A stretch of 64,000 nucleotides of DNA from Pseudomonas syringae (GTDB lineage Bacteria; Pseudomonadota; Gammaproteobacteria; Pseudomonadales; Pseudomonadaceae): positions 124,001 through 188,000 of the forward strand of contig NZ_JPQU01000100.1 in the NCBI RefSeq assembly GCF_000737245.1, written 5' to 3'. Within the stretch, counting starts at the first letter, position 1, and the number at the start of each line of letters is the position of its first letter. The position numbers and the translations under genes are program-made. Shown here piece by piece: positions 1 through 9,103 of the stretch. The notes beneath the pieces are model-generated. The model ran no database searches. It was not told the origin of the DNA and saw only the letters and a program-made list of their open reading frames with translations.

Positions 1-990
1 GGGAAACAACCTCATCATTTTGTTATGGTTCCAAGACTTGAGATCGCGAGGAACATACTCCAGCAACATGCCTGCGGTACCGTACATAAGCCGGTTGTCC
101 GGCGTGATGCGGTAGTAATCGATGATGGGGGTAATGTCGCTGAATGCACCACGAATCGGGCTAATCCGCTGGATCAGTTCGTCAGAAAGCGGTTCAGTGA
201 CTGTGTTGAATGCGTAGACATTGACGATAGTACTGTCGAGCGAGCGGTCCAGTTTGTTGAGGAAGGCTCCGCAACTCAGCAGGATTTTGTCAGCCTTGAC
301 CGTGCCCTTGGCGGTACGCACCGTGATTTTCGGACCGTAATGGATTTCCAGAGCCGGTGACTGCTCGAAAATCCTGCCGCCATAAAGCTCTGTGAAGGCC
401 TTGGCCTGCCCCAGCAGCAGATTGAGTGAATGGACTTGGCCATTGCCCATGTGCTTGAGGCCGCAGGTATAGATCTCGGCACCCACAATAGTCTGCACCT
501 CCGCGCCTTCCAGGTAAGTGATCTCCTGATCCGGATTCAGGCTCTGGAAGTCCTTCTCCCAGCTCTGCAAAAGTTTGCCTTGACGCTTATTGAAGCCCAT
601 GTAGCCATAGCCATGACGGAAGTCCGCCTGGATGTCGTAACGGGCGATGCGTTGCTGGATCAGGCTGGCGCCCAGATCGCTGATCTCGAAGATTGCCTTC
701 AAACCTTCAGGGCCGACATCCTTCTCAATGGTTTCCAGATCATGGCCTATGCCCGCCATCACATGACCGCCATTGCGGCCTGACCCGCCAAAGCCCAGGT
801 AATTGGCTTCAAGCACCACCACGTCTGTGATACCGCGTTCGGCAAGTTCCAGAGCGGTATTGATACCCGAGAAACCTCCCCCAATGATCACGACCTGAGC
901 TTCAATATCACCCTCCAGATCACCGTAGTGCAGATCGTACTTCCGGGTCATCGTGTAGTACGAGGAAGGGTTTTCTAACGACACAGACAT
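1..990 (-). CDS. PuuB/DadA-type FAD-dependent amine oxidoreductase (3' end cut by window)
   Basis: Reading the minus strand from an ATG at 990 gives 330 codons with no stop, so the C-terminus lies outside the window. The N-terminus is followed by a dinucleotide-binding motif, VVIIGGGFSGINTALELAE, and then GFGGSGRNGG, the flavin-proximal motif of gamma-glutamylputrescine oxidase and D-amino-acid dehydrogenase relatives. AGGTGG precedes the ATG at normal spacing. By family it would oxidise an amine or amino acid to an imine or aldehyde. It is divergent from a block holding another DAO-family oxidase, a RidA protein and an ornithine-cyclodeaminase-family protein, which supports a role in amine catabolism. 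The substrate cannot be read from the sequence. Confidence 0.85.
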   Translation of the reverse strand, partial: MSVSLENPSSYYTMTRKYDLHYGDLEGDIEAQVVIIGGGFSGINTALELAERGITDVVVLEANYLGFGGSGRNGGHVMAGIGHDLETIEKDVGPEGLKAIFEISDLGASLIQQRIARYDIQADFRHGYGYMGFNKRQGKLLQSWEKDFQSLNPDQEITYLEGAEVQTIVGAEIYTCGLKHMGNGQVHSLNLLLGQAKAFTELYGGRIFEQSPALEIHYGPKITVRTAKGTVKADKILLSCGAFLNKLDRSLDSTIVNVYAFNTVTEPLSDELIQRISPIRGAFSDITPIIDYYRITPDNRLMYGTAGMLLEYVPRDLKSWNHNKMMRLFP

Positions 991-1342
991 GTGGACCCAC
1001 CTCTATAACCGGGCGACCTGCCCTGGAAATTTGTAGCCGGCTCGCTACCTAAATTTTGTTCGATGCTAACTGCCTTGCGACCGCCACAGTGTGCATCGCA
1101 CCCAGGTAACCGGCATGTACTCCAATGCCTGACTTTTGGTCATGGTTGCCAATCCTGCAGGTATTCATCCGCGCAAAGATACAACCGGAACGCCCCACCA
1201 AATCTCACCGGCACAGCAGCGTAACAGTCTTGTCATTACTGACTGATTTGGGATAGCCATCCGGCTGGCGGCACTCCTAACATCTACACCGTCTGCAGCG
1301 ACCCAAGCTGCTGCAATGCTTTCCATCACTTCGAGAAAAGCC
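991..1342. other. Divergent intergenic region (about 350 bp)
   Basis: This stretch separates the PuuB-like gene (minus) from the ornithine-cyclodeaminase-family gene (plus), so it must hold promoters for both. I see no convincing gene, terminator or strong palindrome in it. The AraC regulator of the cluster (4234-5196) is a plausible ligand. Confidence 0.5.
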
Positions 1343-2482
1343 ATGACTAAAACGACAAGAATCGACTTTCTCTACTTGTCCGAGCAGGACATGATTCGAG
1401 CCGGCGTGACCGACATGCTGGCCTGCGTGAACACTATGGAGGAGATGTTCGGCCTGCTCTACCAAGGCGATTACCGCATGGCGGGGCCCAACAGTGATTC
1501 TCATGGGGCGATGATCACATTCCCCCAGGACTCGCCCTTCCCGAACATGCCCAAGCCAACCGCCGACCGGCGGATGATGGCCATGCCCGCCTACCTAGGT
1601 GGCAGCTTCTGCACGGCTGGGGTCAAGTGGTACGGCTCAAATATTGCCAATCGCGACAAAGGCCTGCCCCGTTCGATCCTCATGTTCACCCTCAACGACC
1701 CCGACACAGGAGCCCCATTGGCCCACATGTCGGCCAATTTGCTGTCAGCCTACCGGACCGGCGCGATTCCAGGGGTCGGTGCCCGCCATCTGGCGCGGCG
1801 CGATTCACGAGTTATCGGGGTGCTTGGTCCGGGTGTTATGGCCAAAACCACAGTGGCTGCGTTCATGGCCGTCTGTGAGCAGGTCGATACTCTCAAGCTT
1901 AAAGGCCGCGGGCAGAAGAGCCAGGAAGACTTTATAGGCTGGGTGCGAGCTACCTATCCGCAGATTACCCACATCGAAGTAGTGGACAGTATCGAGGCCG
2001 TAGTGCGCGGATCAGACCTGGTGACCTTTTGCACCTCTGGAGCCACCGGAGATCCATCCAGCTACCCGATGGTGGAGCGCGAATGGGTCAAGCCGGGTGC
2101 CTTCCTCGCCATGCCCGCCGGTTGCAACATTGACGCCGGGATGGAGCAGGCCGACGTTCGCAAGGTGGTCGACAACACCGGGCTCTACGAAGCCTGGTAC
2201 GAAGAACTCCCCAAGCCCGCGCATAACCATGTGCCCGTGATTGGCGTGCGCTTTATGGACATGATTGCCGAGGGCTCACTGCTGCCCGAGCAGCTTGAGG
2301 ACATCGGCAAGATCGTTGCGGGCGACGCACCTGGCCGGCTGAATGCTGAAGAGATCATCATCATGTCGGTGGGCGGAATGCCGGTCGAGGATGTGGCATG
2401 GGGCACAGTGGTCTACCGCCAGGCGCTCGAACGCGGCGTCGGGGTTCGACTCAACCTGTGGGAAAGCCCGGCGCTGAGCTGA
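1343..2482 (+). CDS. Ornithine cyclodeaminase/mu-crystallin family protein (tyramine oxidase subunit B-like)
   Basis: This 379-residue protein belongs to the ornithine cyclodeaminase/mu-crystallin family. GVKWYGSN carries the usual lysine, SAYRTGAIPGVGA follows, and a Rossmann segment, VIGVLGPGVMAK, is clear. A close subgroup is commonly named tyramine oxidase subunit B, but I assign that only by memory of the family. The frame is open 27 bases upstream. I prefer the ATG at 1343 because GAGAAAAG precedes it. The gene heads a plus-strand operon with ridA and a DAO-family oxidase 29 and 28 bp apart. Possible roles are NAD-dependent imine or amino-acid chemistry, or an oxidase subunit. Confidence 0.8.
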   Translation: MTKTTRIDFLYLSEQDMIRAGVTDMLACVNTMEEMFGLLYQGDYRMAGPNSDSHGAMITFPQDSPFPNMPKPTADRRMMAMPAYLGGSFCTAGVKWYGSNIANRDKGLPRSILMFTLNDPDTGAPLAHMSANLLSAYRTGAIPGVGARHLARRDSRVIGVLGPGVMAKTTVAAFMAVCEQVDTLKLKGRGQKSQEDFIGWVRATYPQITHIEVVDSIEAVVRGSDLVTFCTSGATGDPSSYPMVEREWVKPGAFLAMPAGCNIDAGMEQADVRKVVDNTGLYEAWYEELPKPAHNHVPVIGVRFMDMIAEGSLLPEQLEDIGKIVAGDAPGRLNAEEIIIMSVGGMPVEDVAWGTVVYRQALERGVGVRLNLWESPALS

Positions 2483-2511
2483 TTCATCCACCCAATCACG
2501 AGGGCAACACA

Positions 2512-2934
2512 ATGGTACAGATCACGAAACTCAAGACCGGGTCAAAGTACGAAAACCTGGGCAGCTACTCACGTCTGGTGGCCGTCGATAACTGGATTTA
2601 CGTCTCCAATACAGCCGGTCGTGACCCATCGACCGGGGAGATCCCGCAGAACCTCGAAGCACAGACCCATCAGGTATTCAGCAATATCGAGGTCGCACTG
2701 GCAGCGGTGGATGCGACGCTGGCCGACGTGGTCTGCTCAAGGGTGTTCATCCAGAACCCTGCCGATGTTGCCCGAGTGATGACACTTGTCGGCGAAAAGT
2801 TTCGCGGCATCGACCCTGCGAGCACGGTTACCTGCCCCCCGCTGGGTTCGACCGTCTACCAAGTCGAGATTGAGGTGACCGCCTACCGCGGGGCCTCTGC
2901 CGCTGCCACCCGCCTGATTGACCTGCAGCGCTAG
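2512..2934 (+). CDS. RidA family enamine/imine deaminase-like protein
   Basis: A 140-residue single-domain YjgF/YER057c/UK114 protein. It has the N-terminal YSRLVAVDNWIYVSNTAG pattern and a CSRVFIQNP stretch carrying the conserved arginine used for imine hydrolysis. The start at 2512 follows GAGGG at suitable spacing; an in-frame start upstream would overlap the preceding gene by 85 bp and is less likely. RidA proteins hydrolyse reactive enamine/imine intermediates released by amino-acid and amine oxidases, which fits its position between an OCD-family protein and a DAO-family oxidase. Confidence 0.88.
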   Translation: MVQITKLKTGSKYENLGSYSRLVAVDNWIYVSNTAGRDPSTGEIPQNLEAQTHQVFSNIEVALAAVDATLADVVCSRVFIQNPADVARVMTLVGEKFRGIDPASTVTCPPLGSTVYQVEIEVTAYRGASAAATRLIDLQR

Positions 2935-2962
2935 CGCTAACCGTCCTCGAGGAGAATCGAAC

Positions 2963-4258
2963 ATGTCGCCCATCATCACGCCGGTGCACTGTGCAAGCGC
3001 ACCGCCGTCCTCCACTACGGTCGTTATAATCGGCGCCGGAATCGTGGGCCTGAGCGCTGCGTTGGCACTCGCCGAACGCAACGTACCCGTGGTGGTCCTG
3101 GAAAAAGGTCGAGTCGCGGGTGAGCAGTCTTCACGCAATCTGGGTTGGGTGCGCAAGACCAGCCGCCACTTCGAGGATCTGCCGCTGGCACTTGCAGCGG
3201 ATGGCTTGTGGGCCAGACTGCCAGGCAGAGTAGGCTGCGACGTGGGTTATCGCCAGGCAGGCATCATGTTCGTTGCCCGTGACGCTGCGCAGATGGCCAT
3301 GCATGAGCGCTGGCTGGAGTCGGTACAGTCGCTGTCATTGGGCTCACGTTTACTGACGCCCGGTGAAATCAACCAGCTCGTACCAGGCGGAAGAGAGCCT
3401 TGGGCGGGTGGAATATTGACTCAAAGCGATGGCCGCGCCGAGCCGACCCTGGCAACCAGCGCCATCGCCAGGGCCGCCATGGCCCGGGGTGTGGTGATTG
3501 TCGAGAACTGCGCAGTGCGCAGCGTGACGACAGCGGGCGGGTGCGTCGATGGCGTCGTGACCGAACACGGCGAGGTTCGCTGCGAACAGGTATTGCTGGC
3601 GGGCGGGCTGTGGTCGCGACGCCTGCTGGGCAACCTGGGCGTCAGGTTGCCAACCTTGCCACTCAACTGCTCGGTTCTGCGCACGGCCCCCATGGAAGGC
3701 CCGACGGAAATTGCCGTGGGCGGTCCTGACTTTTCCTTCCGCAAGCATATCGACGGCGGCTTCATCATCACCCAGCGCGGAGCGCTAGACGCCCCGTTGA
3801 CCCTAGACCATGCCCTGCTGGCGCAGCGATATTTGCCACAGTTCCGAGCTCAGCGAAAATTGCTGCGCGTCTCGTTCGGCCAGCCCTTTTTCAAGGACCT
3901 TTCTCTGGCTCGACGCTGGTCAGACAGTGCGGTCAGCCCTTTCGAACGAGTTCGCACTCAGGATCCGGCAGCGAACCCTGCACTGAACCATGAAGCACTG
4001 ACCAACCTCAGGGCCGCGTGGCCAGCGTTTGCGCAGGCTCGTATCGAGCAGGCCTGGGCTGGCACCATCGATGTGACGCCAGACTCACTGCCGGTGATCG
4101 GCCCGGTCCGGCAGCTTCCAGGCCTGACCCTGGCGAGTGGTTTCTCCGGCCACGGCTTCGGCACTGCTCCGGCAGCCGGACAGCTGGCGGCAGACTTGAT
4201 CGACGGCTCGTCCCCGCTCGTAAACCCGGCGCCCTATCGCCTCGAACGGTTTTCCTGA
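2963..4258 (+). CDS. FAD-dependent oxidoreductase, DAO (DadA/glycine oxidase) family
   Basis: The 431-residue product opens with a dinucleotide-binding fold, VVIIGAGIVGLSAALALAE, and then SSRNLGWVRK, where DadA-type enzymes contact the flavin. The C-terminal part has VTPDSLPVIGP and SGFSGHGFGTAPAAGQLAADL, the conserved FAD-binding end of the DAO fold. The ATG at 2963 follows GAGGAGA. The family oxidises amines or amino acids with FAD and passes electrons to oxygen or the respiratory chain. It is the third gene of the OCD-ridA-DAO operon. Its last 25 bases overlap the 3' end of the convergent AraC gene. Confidence 0.88.
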   Translation: MSPIITPVHCASAPPSSTTVVIIGAGIVGLSAALALAERNVPVVVLEKGRVAGEQSSRNLGWVRKTSRHFEDLPLALAADGLWARLPGRVGCDVGYRQAGIMFVARDAAQMAMHERWLESVQSLSLGSRLLTPGEINQLVPGGREPWAGGILTQSDGRAEPTLATSAIARAAMARGVVIVENCAVRSVTTAGGCVDGVVTEHGEVRCEQVLLAGGLWSRRLLGNLGVRLPTLPLNCSVLRTAPMEGPTEIAVGGPDFSFRKHIDGGFIITQRGALDAPLTLDHALLAQRYLPQFRAQRKLLRVSFGQPFFKDLSLARRWSDSAVSPFERVRTQDPAANPALNHEALTNLRAAWPAFAQARIEQAWAGTIDVTPDSLPVIGPVRQLPGLTLASGFSGHGFGTAPAAGQLAADLIDGSSPLVNPAPYRLERFS

Positions 4259-5196
4259 ACCGAAGGGCCAACACGACCAGTGACCGAGGGTGCCTCTCCG
4301 AACAGGGCACGATAGGCACCGGCGAAGTGCCCGAGGTGGGTGAAGCCCGTATCGTTGGCCACCCGGGCGACGGTAAACTGCTCCGCGCGGGTGCATTGCA
4401 GTCGTTGGCGCGCGGCATTGAGGCGCATCGCGCGCAGGTACTCGACCGGGCGAAGGCCGGTCACACCAAGAAAGCTGCGCTGCAAAGTGCTGCGACTGAC
4501 ATCCAGCTCATCGCAGATCTGCAACACCGATAGCGGCTCGTCCAGCCGGGCCAGTGCCATTTGATGGGTCTGCCTGACGATATAGGCACTGACCGCGATG
4601 TTTCCGGAACGCCCCGCTCCCGCCTGGCATACCTGCTCCAGCAGCACCAGTACATGCTCCAGCAACAGGTCTTCAAGCTGCGCTTCTGTCAGCGTCTCAC
4701 CTCTTAGCACGTTATCAACCAGCGCCTGCAACTGGATGCGTATCGCATCGAGAAACTGCGGACTGACATTCAACCGATTCACTCTGTTCAGCCTGCGCAG
4801 CTCGGGCGCGCTGAATTCACGCTCGGCCAACTGTTCGATACGCTCGGCATCGACACTGACAGCCAGCAGGTCCATGCCCTGGGTAGCATGCACAAAGAAC
4901 TCCTGACCACTGTGAAGAAGTGTTACACCCGCGCCTTCCACGTTACTGCCTTGAAACACACCCGCCCGGCCCAGGCCTGTCGGGATTGCCAGGCAGAACC
5001 TTCGGGCAGGGGCAACGCCGTGCTGAACCACTCGTTTGTCCAGGCACTCACGAAAGATCTGGAAACGCTCCGCGGTCAAGTGCGTCAGCTCCGTATGGGC
5101 ACTACCGGCGCTCATCTGATCATAGGTCTGTTGCCAGCCGAGGATAGCGTTGGCATGAGCGTTGACGTCGTTGAAGCGCTGCCGTTGCGCGTGCAT
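4234..5196 (-). CDS. AraC family regulator, EutR-like
   Basis: A 320-residue regulator with a long N-terminal sensing region and two C-terminal helix-turn-helices. The first is around LSVLQICDELDVSRSTLQRSFLG-type residues and the second around VARVANDTGFTHLGHFAGAY. The N-terminus (FNDVNAHANAILGWQQTYDQ) resembles EutR-type activators that respond to amine-derived signals. The ATG at 5196 is chosen over an in-frame GTG at 5208, which has no visible Shine-Dalgarno sequence. It converges on the DAO gene and is the obvious regulator candidate for the amine-oxidation genes beside it. The ligand is unknown. Confidence 0.85.
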   Translation of the reverse strand: MHAQRQRFNDVNAHANAILGWQQTYDQMSAGSAHTELTHLTAERFQIFRECLDKRVVQHGVAPARRFCLAIPTGLGRAGVFQGSNVEGAGVTLLHSGQEFFVHATQGMDLLAVSVDAERIEQLAEREFSAPELRRLNRVNRLNVSPQFLDAIRIQLQALVDNVLRGETLTEAQLEDLLLEHVLVLLEQVCQAGAGRSGNIAVSAYIVRQTHQMALARLDEPLSVLQICDELDVSRSTLQRSFLGVTGLRPVEYLRAMRLNAARQRLQCTRAEQFTVARVANDTGFTHLGHFAGAYRALFGEAPSVTGRVGPSVQENRSRR

Positions 5197-5283
5197 GGGG
5201 GGACCCACTTGACGTTAGGTTGCAGGGAGTGATGTTCAAGGCAAGGAGTAGGCCAGGCAAGGCGATACACGGATGACAATCAG

Positions 5284-5307
5284 CCAGACGGCAGGGCTGC
5301 CGCCTGG
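5284..5307. terminator. Stem-loop downstream of the OprD gene
   Basis: Two 11-base arms (CCAGACGGCAG and CTGCCGCCTGG) form a strong hairpin with a single mismatch, just past the 3' end of the minus-strand porin gene. There is no U-rich tail, so a terminator or transcript-end stabiliser is plausible but unproven. Confidence 0.35.
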
Positions 5308-5346
5308 TTCGGACCTTTCTCTGGGGGAGATCGGCCCTTCGCTGAC

Positions 5347-6597
5347 CTACCAGAAATTCCAGGTATAGGTCGTCGCAAAACGGTACTCGTCATAATCCGA
5401 GCCGAACTTCTGTTTGGTCTGGATATTGCGCAGGTCGAAACCCAGGCCTTTGAGGGGACCGCTTTGCAACACATAGCTGACGTTGATGTTGCGCTCCGCT
5501 TCTTCGTTGTCGGTCAGCCCGGCACCGCGATTCCAGTCGGTGCCTTTGGTGTAGCGAGTAAAGAGTTTCAGACCCGGAACCCCAAGCGCCGCAAAGTCAT
5601 AGCCATAGCGCGCCGACCAGGAACGCTCACCCGGGCGGACAAATGCCAAGGATGACCAATGCACCAGATAGGGCTGCGGTATGTAGCCGTTCAGGGTCGG
5701 GAATACGCTGTCACCCAACATGCGCTGATAGCTGACCCCGAACATGTGGCCGCCTTTAAGCAAGGTGAATAACGTACCCCATGAGCGGTTATCGATTGTG
5801 CCGTTCAGTGCATCGCCATCTTCGTTGTTATTGAAGTAGCGCAGGTCAGTTTTAAACTTATAGCCGTCGCCCAGATCCGCCATGTGCGACAGACCAAAAT
5901 AATGCTGTTTATAAATGTCGTGAACCACAGCATAGAAGTAACTGGCTTGCAGACTTTTCGTGACCTGATAGGTGCCGCCGCCGAAATCCATGCCGTCACT
6001 GTCGAGGTTATCCGTCGAACCCCACTTGTATAACTTCTCGTGGTTTGACGATTCACGGGTCACGTTGGACCAGTAACGCCCGCCGGTGAGCGTCAGCCCG
6101 TCAAGCTCTTTGGATTCGACCACTGCACCCTGATAGATAGTGTCCAGTTGGCGACTGGTGTCATCGAATGCAATTGGAAGTTGTGGACGGTGATCACCGA
6201 TCTTCAATTCTGTTTTCGAATACTTCATTTTGAACGTGGCGCCTGCACGGCTGTAATCCTTCGCCGTTTGCTGGTCGCTGACGCTGTACGGCAATGAACC
6301 GTCGTTGCCGGATGAGTCCAGGCGCAGGGCGTATTGCGCGTTCATGTCCAGCCCGAAAGCCAGCGGCGTGTCGGTATAACCCGAGGTGAATTGCAGGTCA
6401 AAGCCTTGTGACCAGCTGTGCACTTCGGAAACCGGTGCGGCATCCTGAGTGAAGTTTCGATTCAAATAGAAGTTACGTGCATCGAGTTTCAAATGGCTGT
6501 CATCAATTACCGCAGCCTGCCCCAACATCGGAACTGACATAACCCCCATCACGCTGAAGCATTTGATCCCACGACTTAACATCTTTTCCTGAAACAT
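5347..6597 (-). CDS. OprD family outer-membrane porin
   Basis: A 416-residue protein whose signal peptide ends near GQA-AVIDD. The mature part has the alternating pattern of a beta-barrel and ends in an aromatic (...TYTWNFW), as outer-membrane proteins do. Motifs such as RNFYLNRNF near the N-terminus and DGMDFGGGTYQ are typical of the OprD/OccD-OccK family, which takes up basic amino acids or carboxylates. The open frame extends 27 codons upstream, but the ATG at 6597 precedes the signal peptide and follows GGGGAT. It lies 189 bp downstream of iacG on the same strand. It may admit indole-3-acetate or a related aromatic acid; that link is positional only. Confidence 0.9.
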   Translation of the reverse strand: MFQEKMLSRGIKCFSVMGVMSVPMLGQAAVIDDSHLKLDARNFYLNRNFTQDAAPVSEVHSWSQGFDLQFTSGYTDTPLAFGLDMNAQYALRLDSSGNDGSLPYSVSDQQTAKDYSRAGATFKMKYSKTELKIGDHRPQLPIAFDDTSRQLDTIYQGAVVESKELDGLTLTGGRYWSNVTRESSNHEKLYKWGSTDNLDSDGMDFGGGTYQVTKSLQASYFYAVVHDIYKQHYFGLSHMADLGDGYKFKTDLRYFNNNEDGDALNGTIDNRSWGTLFTLLKGGHMFGVSYQRMLGDSVFPTLNGYIPQPYLVHWSSLAFVRPGERSWSARYGYDFAALGVPGLKLFTRYTKGTDWNRGAGLTDNEEAERNINVSYVLQSGPLKGLGFDLRNIQTKQKFGSDYDEYRFATTYTWNFW

Positions 6598-6786
6598 CTG
6601 ACATCCCCATTTGTAATGTGTGCTGAGCGCACTGATTATCGGAGCAGAACAAACGAAAAAATGAACACTGGCAGTCAACGACTGTGCTTTCTATGTTGAA
6701 AACATCAATCACAACGCACGCAACTTCGCCATCACGCAAAATGCACAGCAAGGGAAGTTATCGATTATATAAAGTCTGGCGCTTGA

Positions 6787-7275
6787 TCAGGACGCGTTAC
6801 TCAAGCGGTGATAGGCACGATTGAAATACACCAGACCTTCTTGTGAGGCGCCCATGCACAGATCAAGAATTTCACAGTAGAAAATCGTGTGGGAGCCCAC
6901 TTCATGAGCCTGGGCAATCCGGCAATCGAAACTGACCAGTGCCTGGTCCAGCATCGGCGCACCGCTTTCCATGGTATGCCATTGAGCGCTTGCAAAACGT
7001 TGTTCGGGGCCCATGTCTCGATTGGCAAACACCCCGGATATATCCTGATGCTCTGCAGTCAGCACGTTGACGCTGAGCACGCCATTGGTCTTGAAATGCA
7101 CATTGGCCTGCGATGAACGATTCATGCACACCAACAACGTCGGCGGCGAATCAGTGACGCTGCACACCGCCGAAGCCGTAAACCCGAAACGGCCTGCAGG
7201 GCCATCCGTGGTAATGATCGAAACAGCGCCTCCGAGCAGCGCCATTGCGTTACGAAATCCAGTCAGATCGACCAT
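6787..7275 (-). CDS. iacG: IacG: flavin reductase of the auxin degradation system
   Basis: A 162-residue flavin reductase-like protein (HpaC-type) with GFTASAVCSVTDSPPTLLVC near the N-terminus, the flavin-binding loop, and a C-terminal VYFNRAYHRL. Such enzymes reduce FAD or FMN with NAD(P)H and hand it to a partner monooxygenase. Here that partner is IacA. It is the last gene of iacHABICDEFG and starts 18 bp after iacF. Gene order and family match the iac operon described in Pseudomonas putida 1290. Confidence 0.9.
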   Translation of the reverse strand: MVDLTGFRNAMALLGGAVSIITTDGPAGRFGFTASAVCSVTDSPPTLLVCMNRSSQANVHFKTNGVLSVNVLTAEHQDISGVFANRDMGPEQRFASAQWHTMESGAPMLDQALVSFDCRIAQAHEVGSHTIFYCEILDLCMGASQEGLVYFNRAYHRLSNAS

Positions 7276-7293
7276 GGTATTGCCTCCGTTGGA

Positions 7294-8253
7294 TTAGATA
7301 TCCAAGACCAGCTTTTTCGATTTTGAACGCGAGCAACACACCAGAATCTGGTCGTTCGCAGCCTTTTCTTCGTCAGTGAGATATACGTCGCGGTGATCGG
7401 GCTCGCCCTCCAGCACGTCGCACAGGCACGTGCCGCACACGCCTTGCTCACAGGAGATTTCGATCTTGATCCCGACTGCTGACAAAGCGTCGACAATGCT
7501 CTGACCTTCAGCGACCTGTACGGTCTTGCCGCTACGCTCGGCAACCACTTCGAAGCCTGCGCCCGATACGTCGACTTCCACCTGGAAGTACTCGCGGTGC
7601 ACATGACCATCGGCATAACCAGCCTTCAGGGCCTCGCTGATCACCCAGTCCATGAAGCCTGCCGGGCCACATACATACACATGCACCCCCGCTGCCGGAG
7701 TGCCGAGAACGGCGGGCAGATCCAGTTTCTGCGCGGCGTCTTCATCATCGAAATGGGTGAAGACGTGACGGGCAAAATCGGCGTTTTCAAGCTCGTCGAG
7801 GAACGCACTGCGGCTACGGGAGCGGCCGCAATAGTGCAGTTCAAAATCGCTTTCCAGCGACTCCAGCGCATAGGCCATGGCGATCATTGGCGTGATGCCG
7901 ATCCCGCCGCCGATCAGGATTGAACGGGTGGCATCGGCTGCCAGCGGAAACAGATTGCGCGGTGCGCTGATTTCTATTTCCTGACCTTCCAGCAGCAGGT
8001 CGTGCACGGCCACCGAACCGCCTCGCGATGCCGGATCCTTGAGCACTCCCAAGCGATAGACGCCCGCATTGGCCGGGTTGCCGCACAGTGAGTACTGGCG
8101 CACGAGACCGGCTTTGACGTGGATATCCACGTGAGCTCCGGCTTCGAAGGCCGGCAATGGATTACCGGACGGGTCGCTCAGATCGAGGACCACCACACCG
8201 TCGCCCTGCTCTTCACGCTTGCGCACTACGACTTTCAACATTTGATCACTCAT
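7294..8253 (-). CDS. iacF: IacF: PDR/VanB-type ferredoxin reductase with C-terminal 2Fe-2S domain
   Basis: A 319-residue phthalate-dioxygenase-reductase-type protein. An N-terminal flavin-binding barrel (GLVRQYSLCGNP, with RxYS) is followed by an NAD domain (LIGGGIGITPMIAMAY) and a plant-type ferredoxin domain with EQGVCGTCLCD and a distal VCC. It passes electrons from NAD(P)H to the Rieske oxygenase IacCD. I chose the ATG at 8253 after GGGAT; the frame is open 27 codons upstream. It lies 18 bp before iacG and 99 bp after iacE. Confidence 0.92.
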   Translation of the reverse strand: MSDQMLKVVVRKREEQGDGVVVLDLSDPSGNPLPAFEAGAHVDIHVKAGLVRQYSLCGNPANAGVYRLGVLKDPASRGGSVAVHDLLLEGQEIEISAPRNLFPLAADATRSILIGGGIGITPMIAMAYALESLESDFELHYCGRSRSRSAFLDELENADFARHVFTHFDDEDAAQKLDLPAVLGTPAAGVHVYVCGPAGFMDWVISEALKAGYADGHVHREYFQVEVDVSGAGFEVVAERSGKTVQVAEGQSIVDALSAVGIKIEISCEQGVCGTCLCDVLEGEPDHRDVYLTDEEKAANDQILVCCSRSKSKKLVLDI

Positions 8254-8352
8254 ATCCGAGCATCCCGCTTTTTGTTTCATTGTTTCGTTGAGACCGGACC
8301 ACCTTGGCGGGCCGGGTTTACAAGGCAAATGCACTTAGCGCATGAAGAGCCT

Positions 8353-9093
8353 TCAGCGCATAAACAGCCCGCCATTTACATCCCAGGTCGCGCCAGTAGT
8401 GAAATACGCGTCCTCACCCGCCAGTTGCACCACCAGTTTTCCAAGAAAACCGGCATCACCCAGACGCTTGACCGGGATGCCCTCGATGAGCTTTTCCAGA
8501 CGCTCTGGCGGCACGGCAGCGCGCACGGCCGGGGATTCAATCGGCCCCGGCGCAATGGCGTTGACGGTCACGCCGTTGGCCGCCAGCTCTTTGGCGAAGA
8601 TCTTCGTCAGGGTCACGATGGCGCCTTTGGACGCCGCGTAATGCGCACCCGTGGCGGTGCCGCCGTTCTGCCCGGCCAGGGAGGCCATGTTGATGATCCG
8701 CCCGTAACCCTGGCTCGCCAGATAGGCACCGAACACCTGGCAACCGACAAAGGTGCCACGCTGATTGACGCTGACCACTTGATCGAACTCTTCCGGGCTG
8801 ATCTCCATTACCGGGGTGGTCATGGTCATGGCGGCGTTATTGACCACCACGTGCAAGACGCCCCAGCGCTGGATGACTGCAGCCAGTGCGGCCTGGAAAT
8901 CAGCCTTGCTTGAGACGTCCAGCTTCAGCGCCATGACGCGTTCGCCCGTCGGATCCAGTGCTGCTGCAGCGGCCTGGGCCTGCTCAAGCAGGCGATCAGT
9001 GATCACCACCGAATAACCGGCCTTGAACAGTTCTGCGGCGATGCTGCTGCCCAACCCCTGTCCTGCGCCGGTCACCAATGCTATGTGGGTCAT
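8353..9093 (-). CDS. iacE: IacE: short-chain dehydrogenase/reductase
   Basis: A 246-residue classical SDR with TGAGQGLG for NAD(P) binding, NNAA at 85-88, catalytic Ser138, Tyr152 and Lys156 (YAASK), and a GATWDVNGG C-terminus. In studied iac systems IacE acts with IacA early in the pathway on an oxidised indole-acetate intermediate. It is the seventh gene of the operon, 10 bp after iacD. Assignment rests on position within an otherwise complete iac order, because SDR sequence alone does not fix the substrate. Confidence 0.9.
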   Translation of the reverse strand: MTHIALVTGAGQGLGSSIAAELFKAGYSVVITDRLLEQAQAAAAALDPTGERVMALKLDVSSKADFQAALAAVIQRWGVLHVVVNNAAMTMTTPVMEISPEEFDQVVSVNQRGTFVGCQVFGAYLASQGYGRIINMASLAGQNGGTATGAHYAASKGAIVTLTKIFAKELAANGVTVNAIAPGPIESPAVRAAVPPERLEKLIEGIPVKRLGDAGFLGKLVVQLAGEDAYFTTGATWDVNGGLFMR

Positions 9094-9103
9094 GATGAAA
9101 ACC

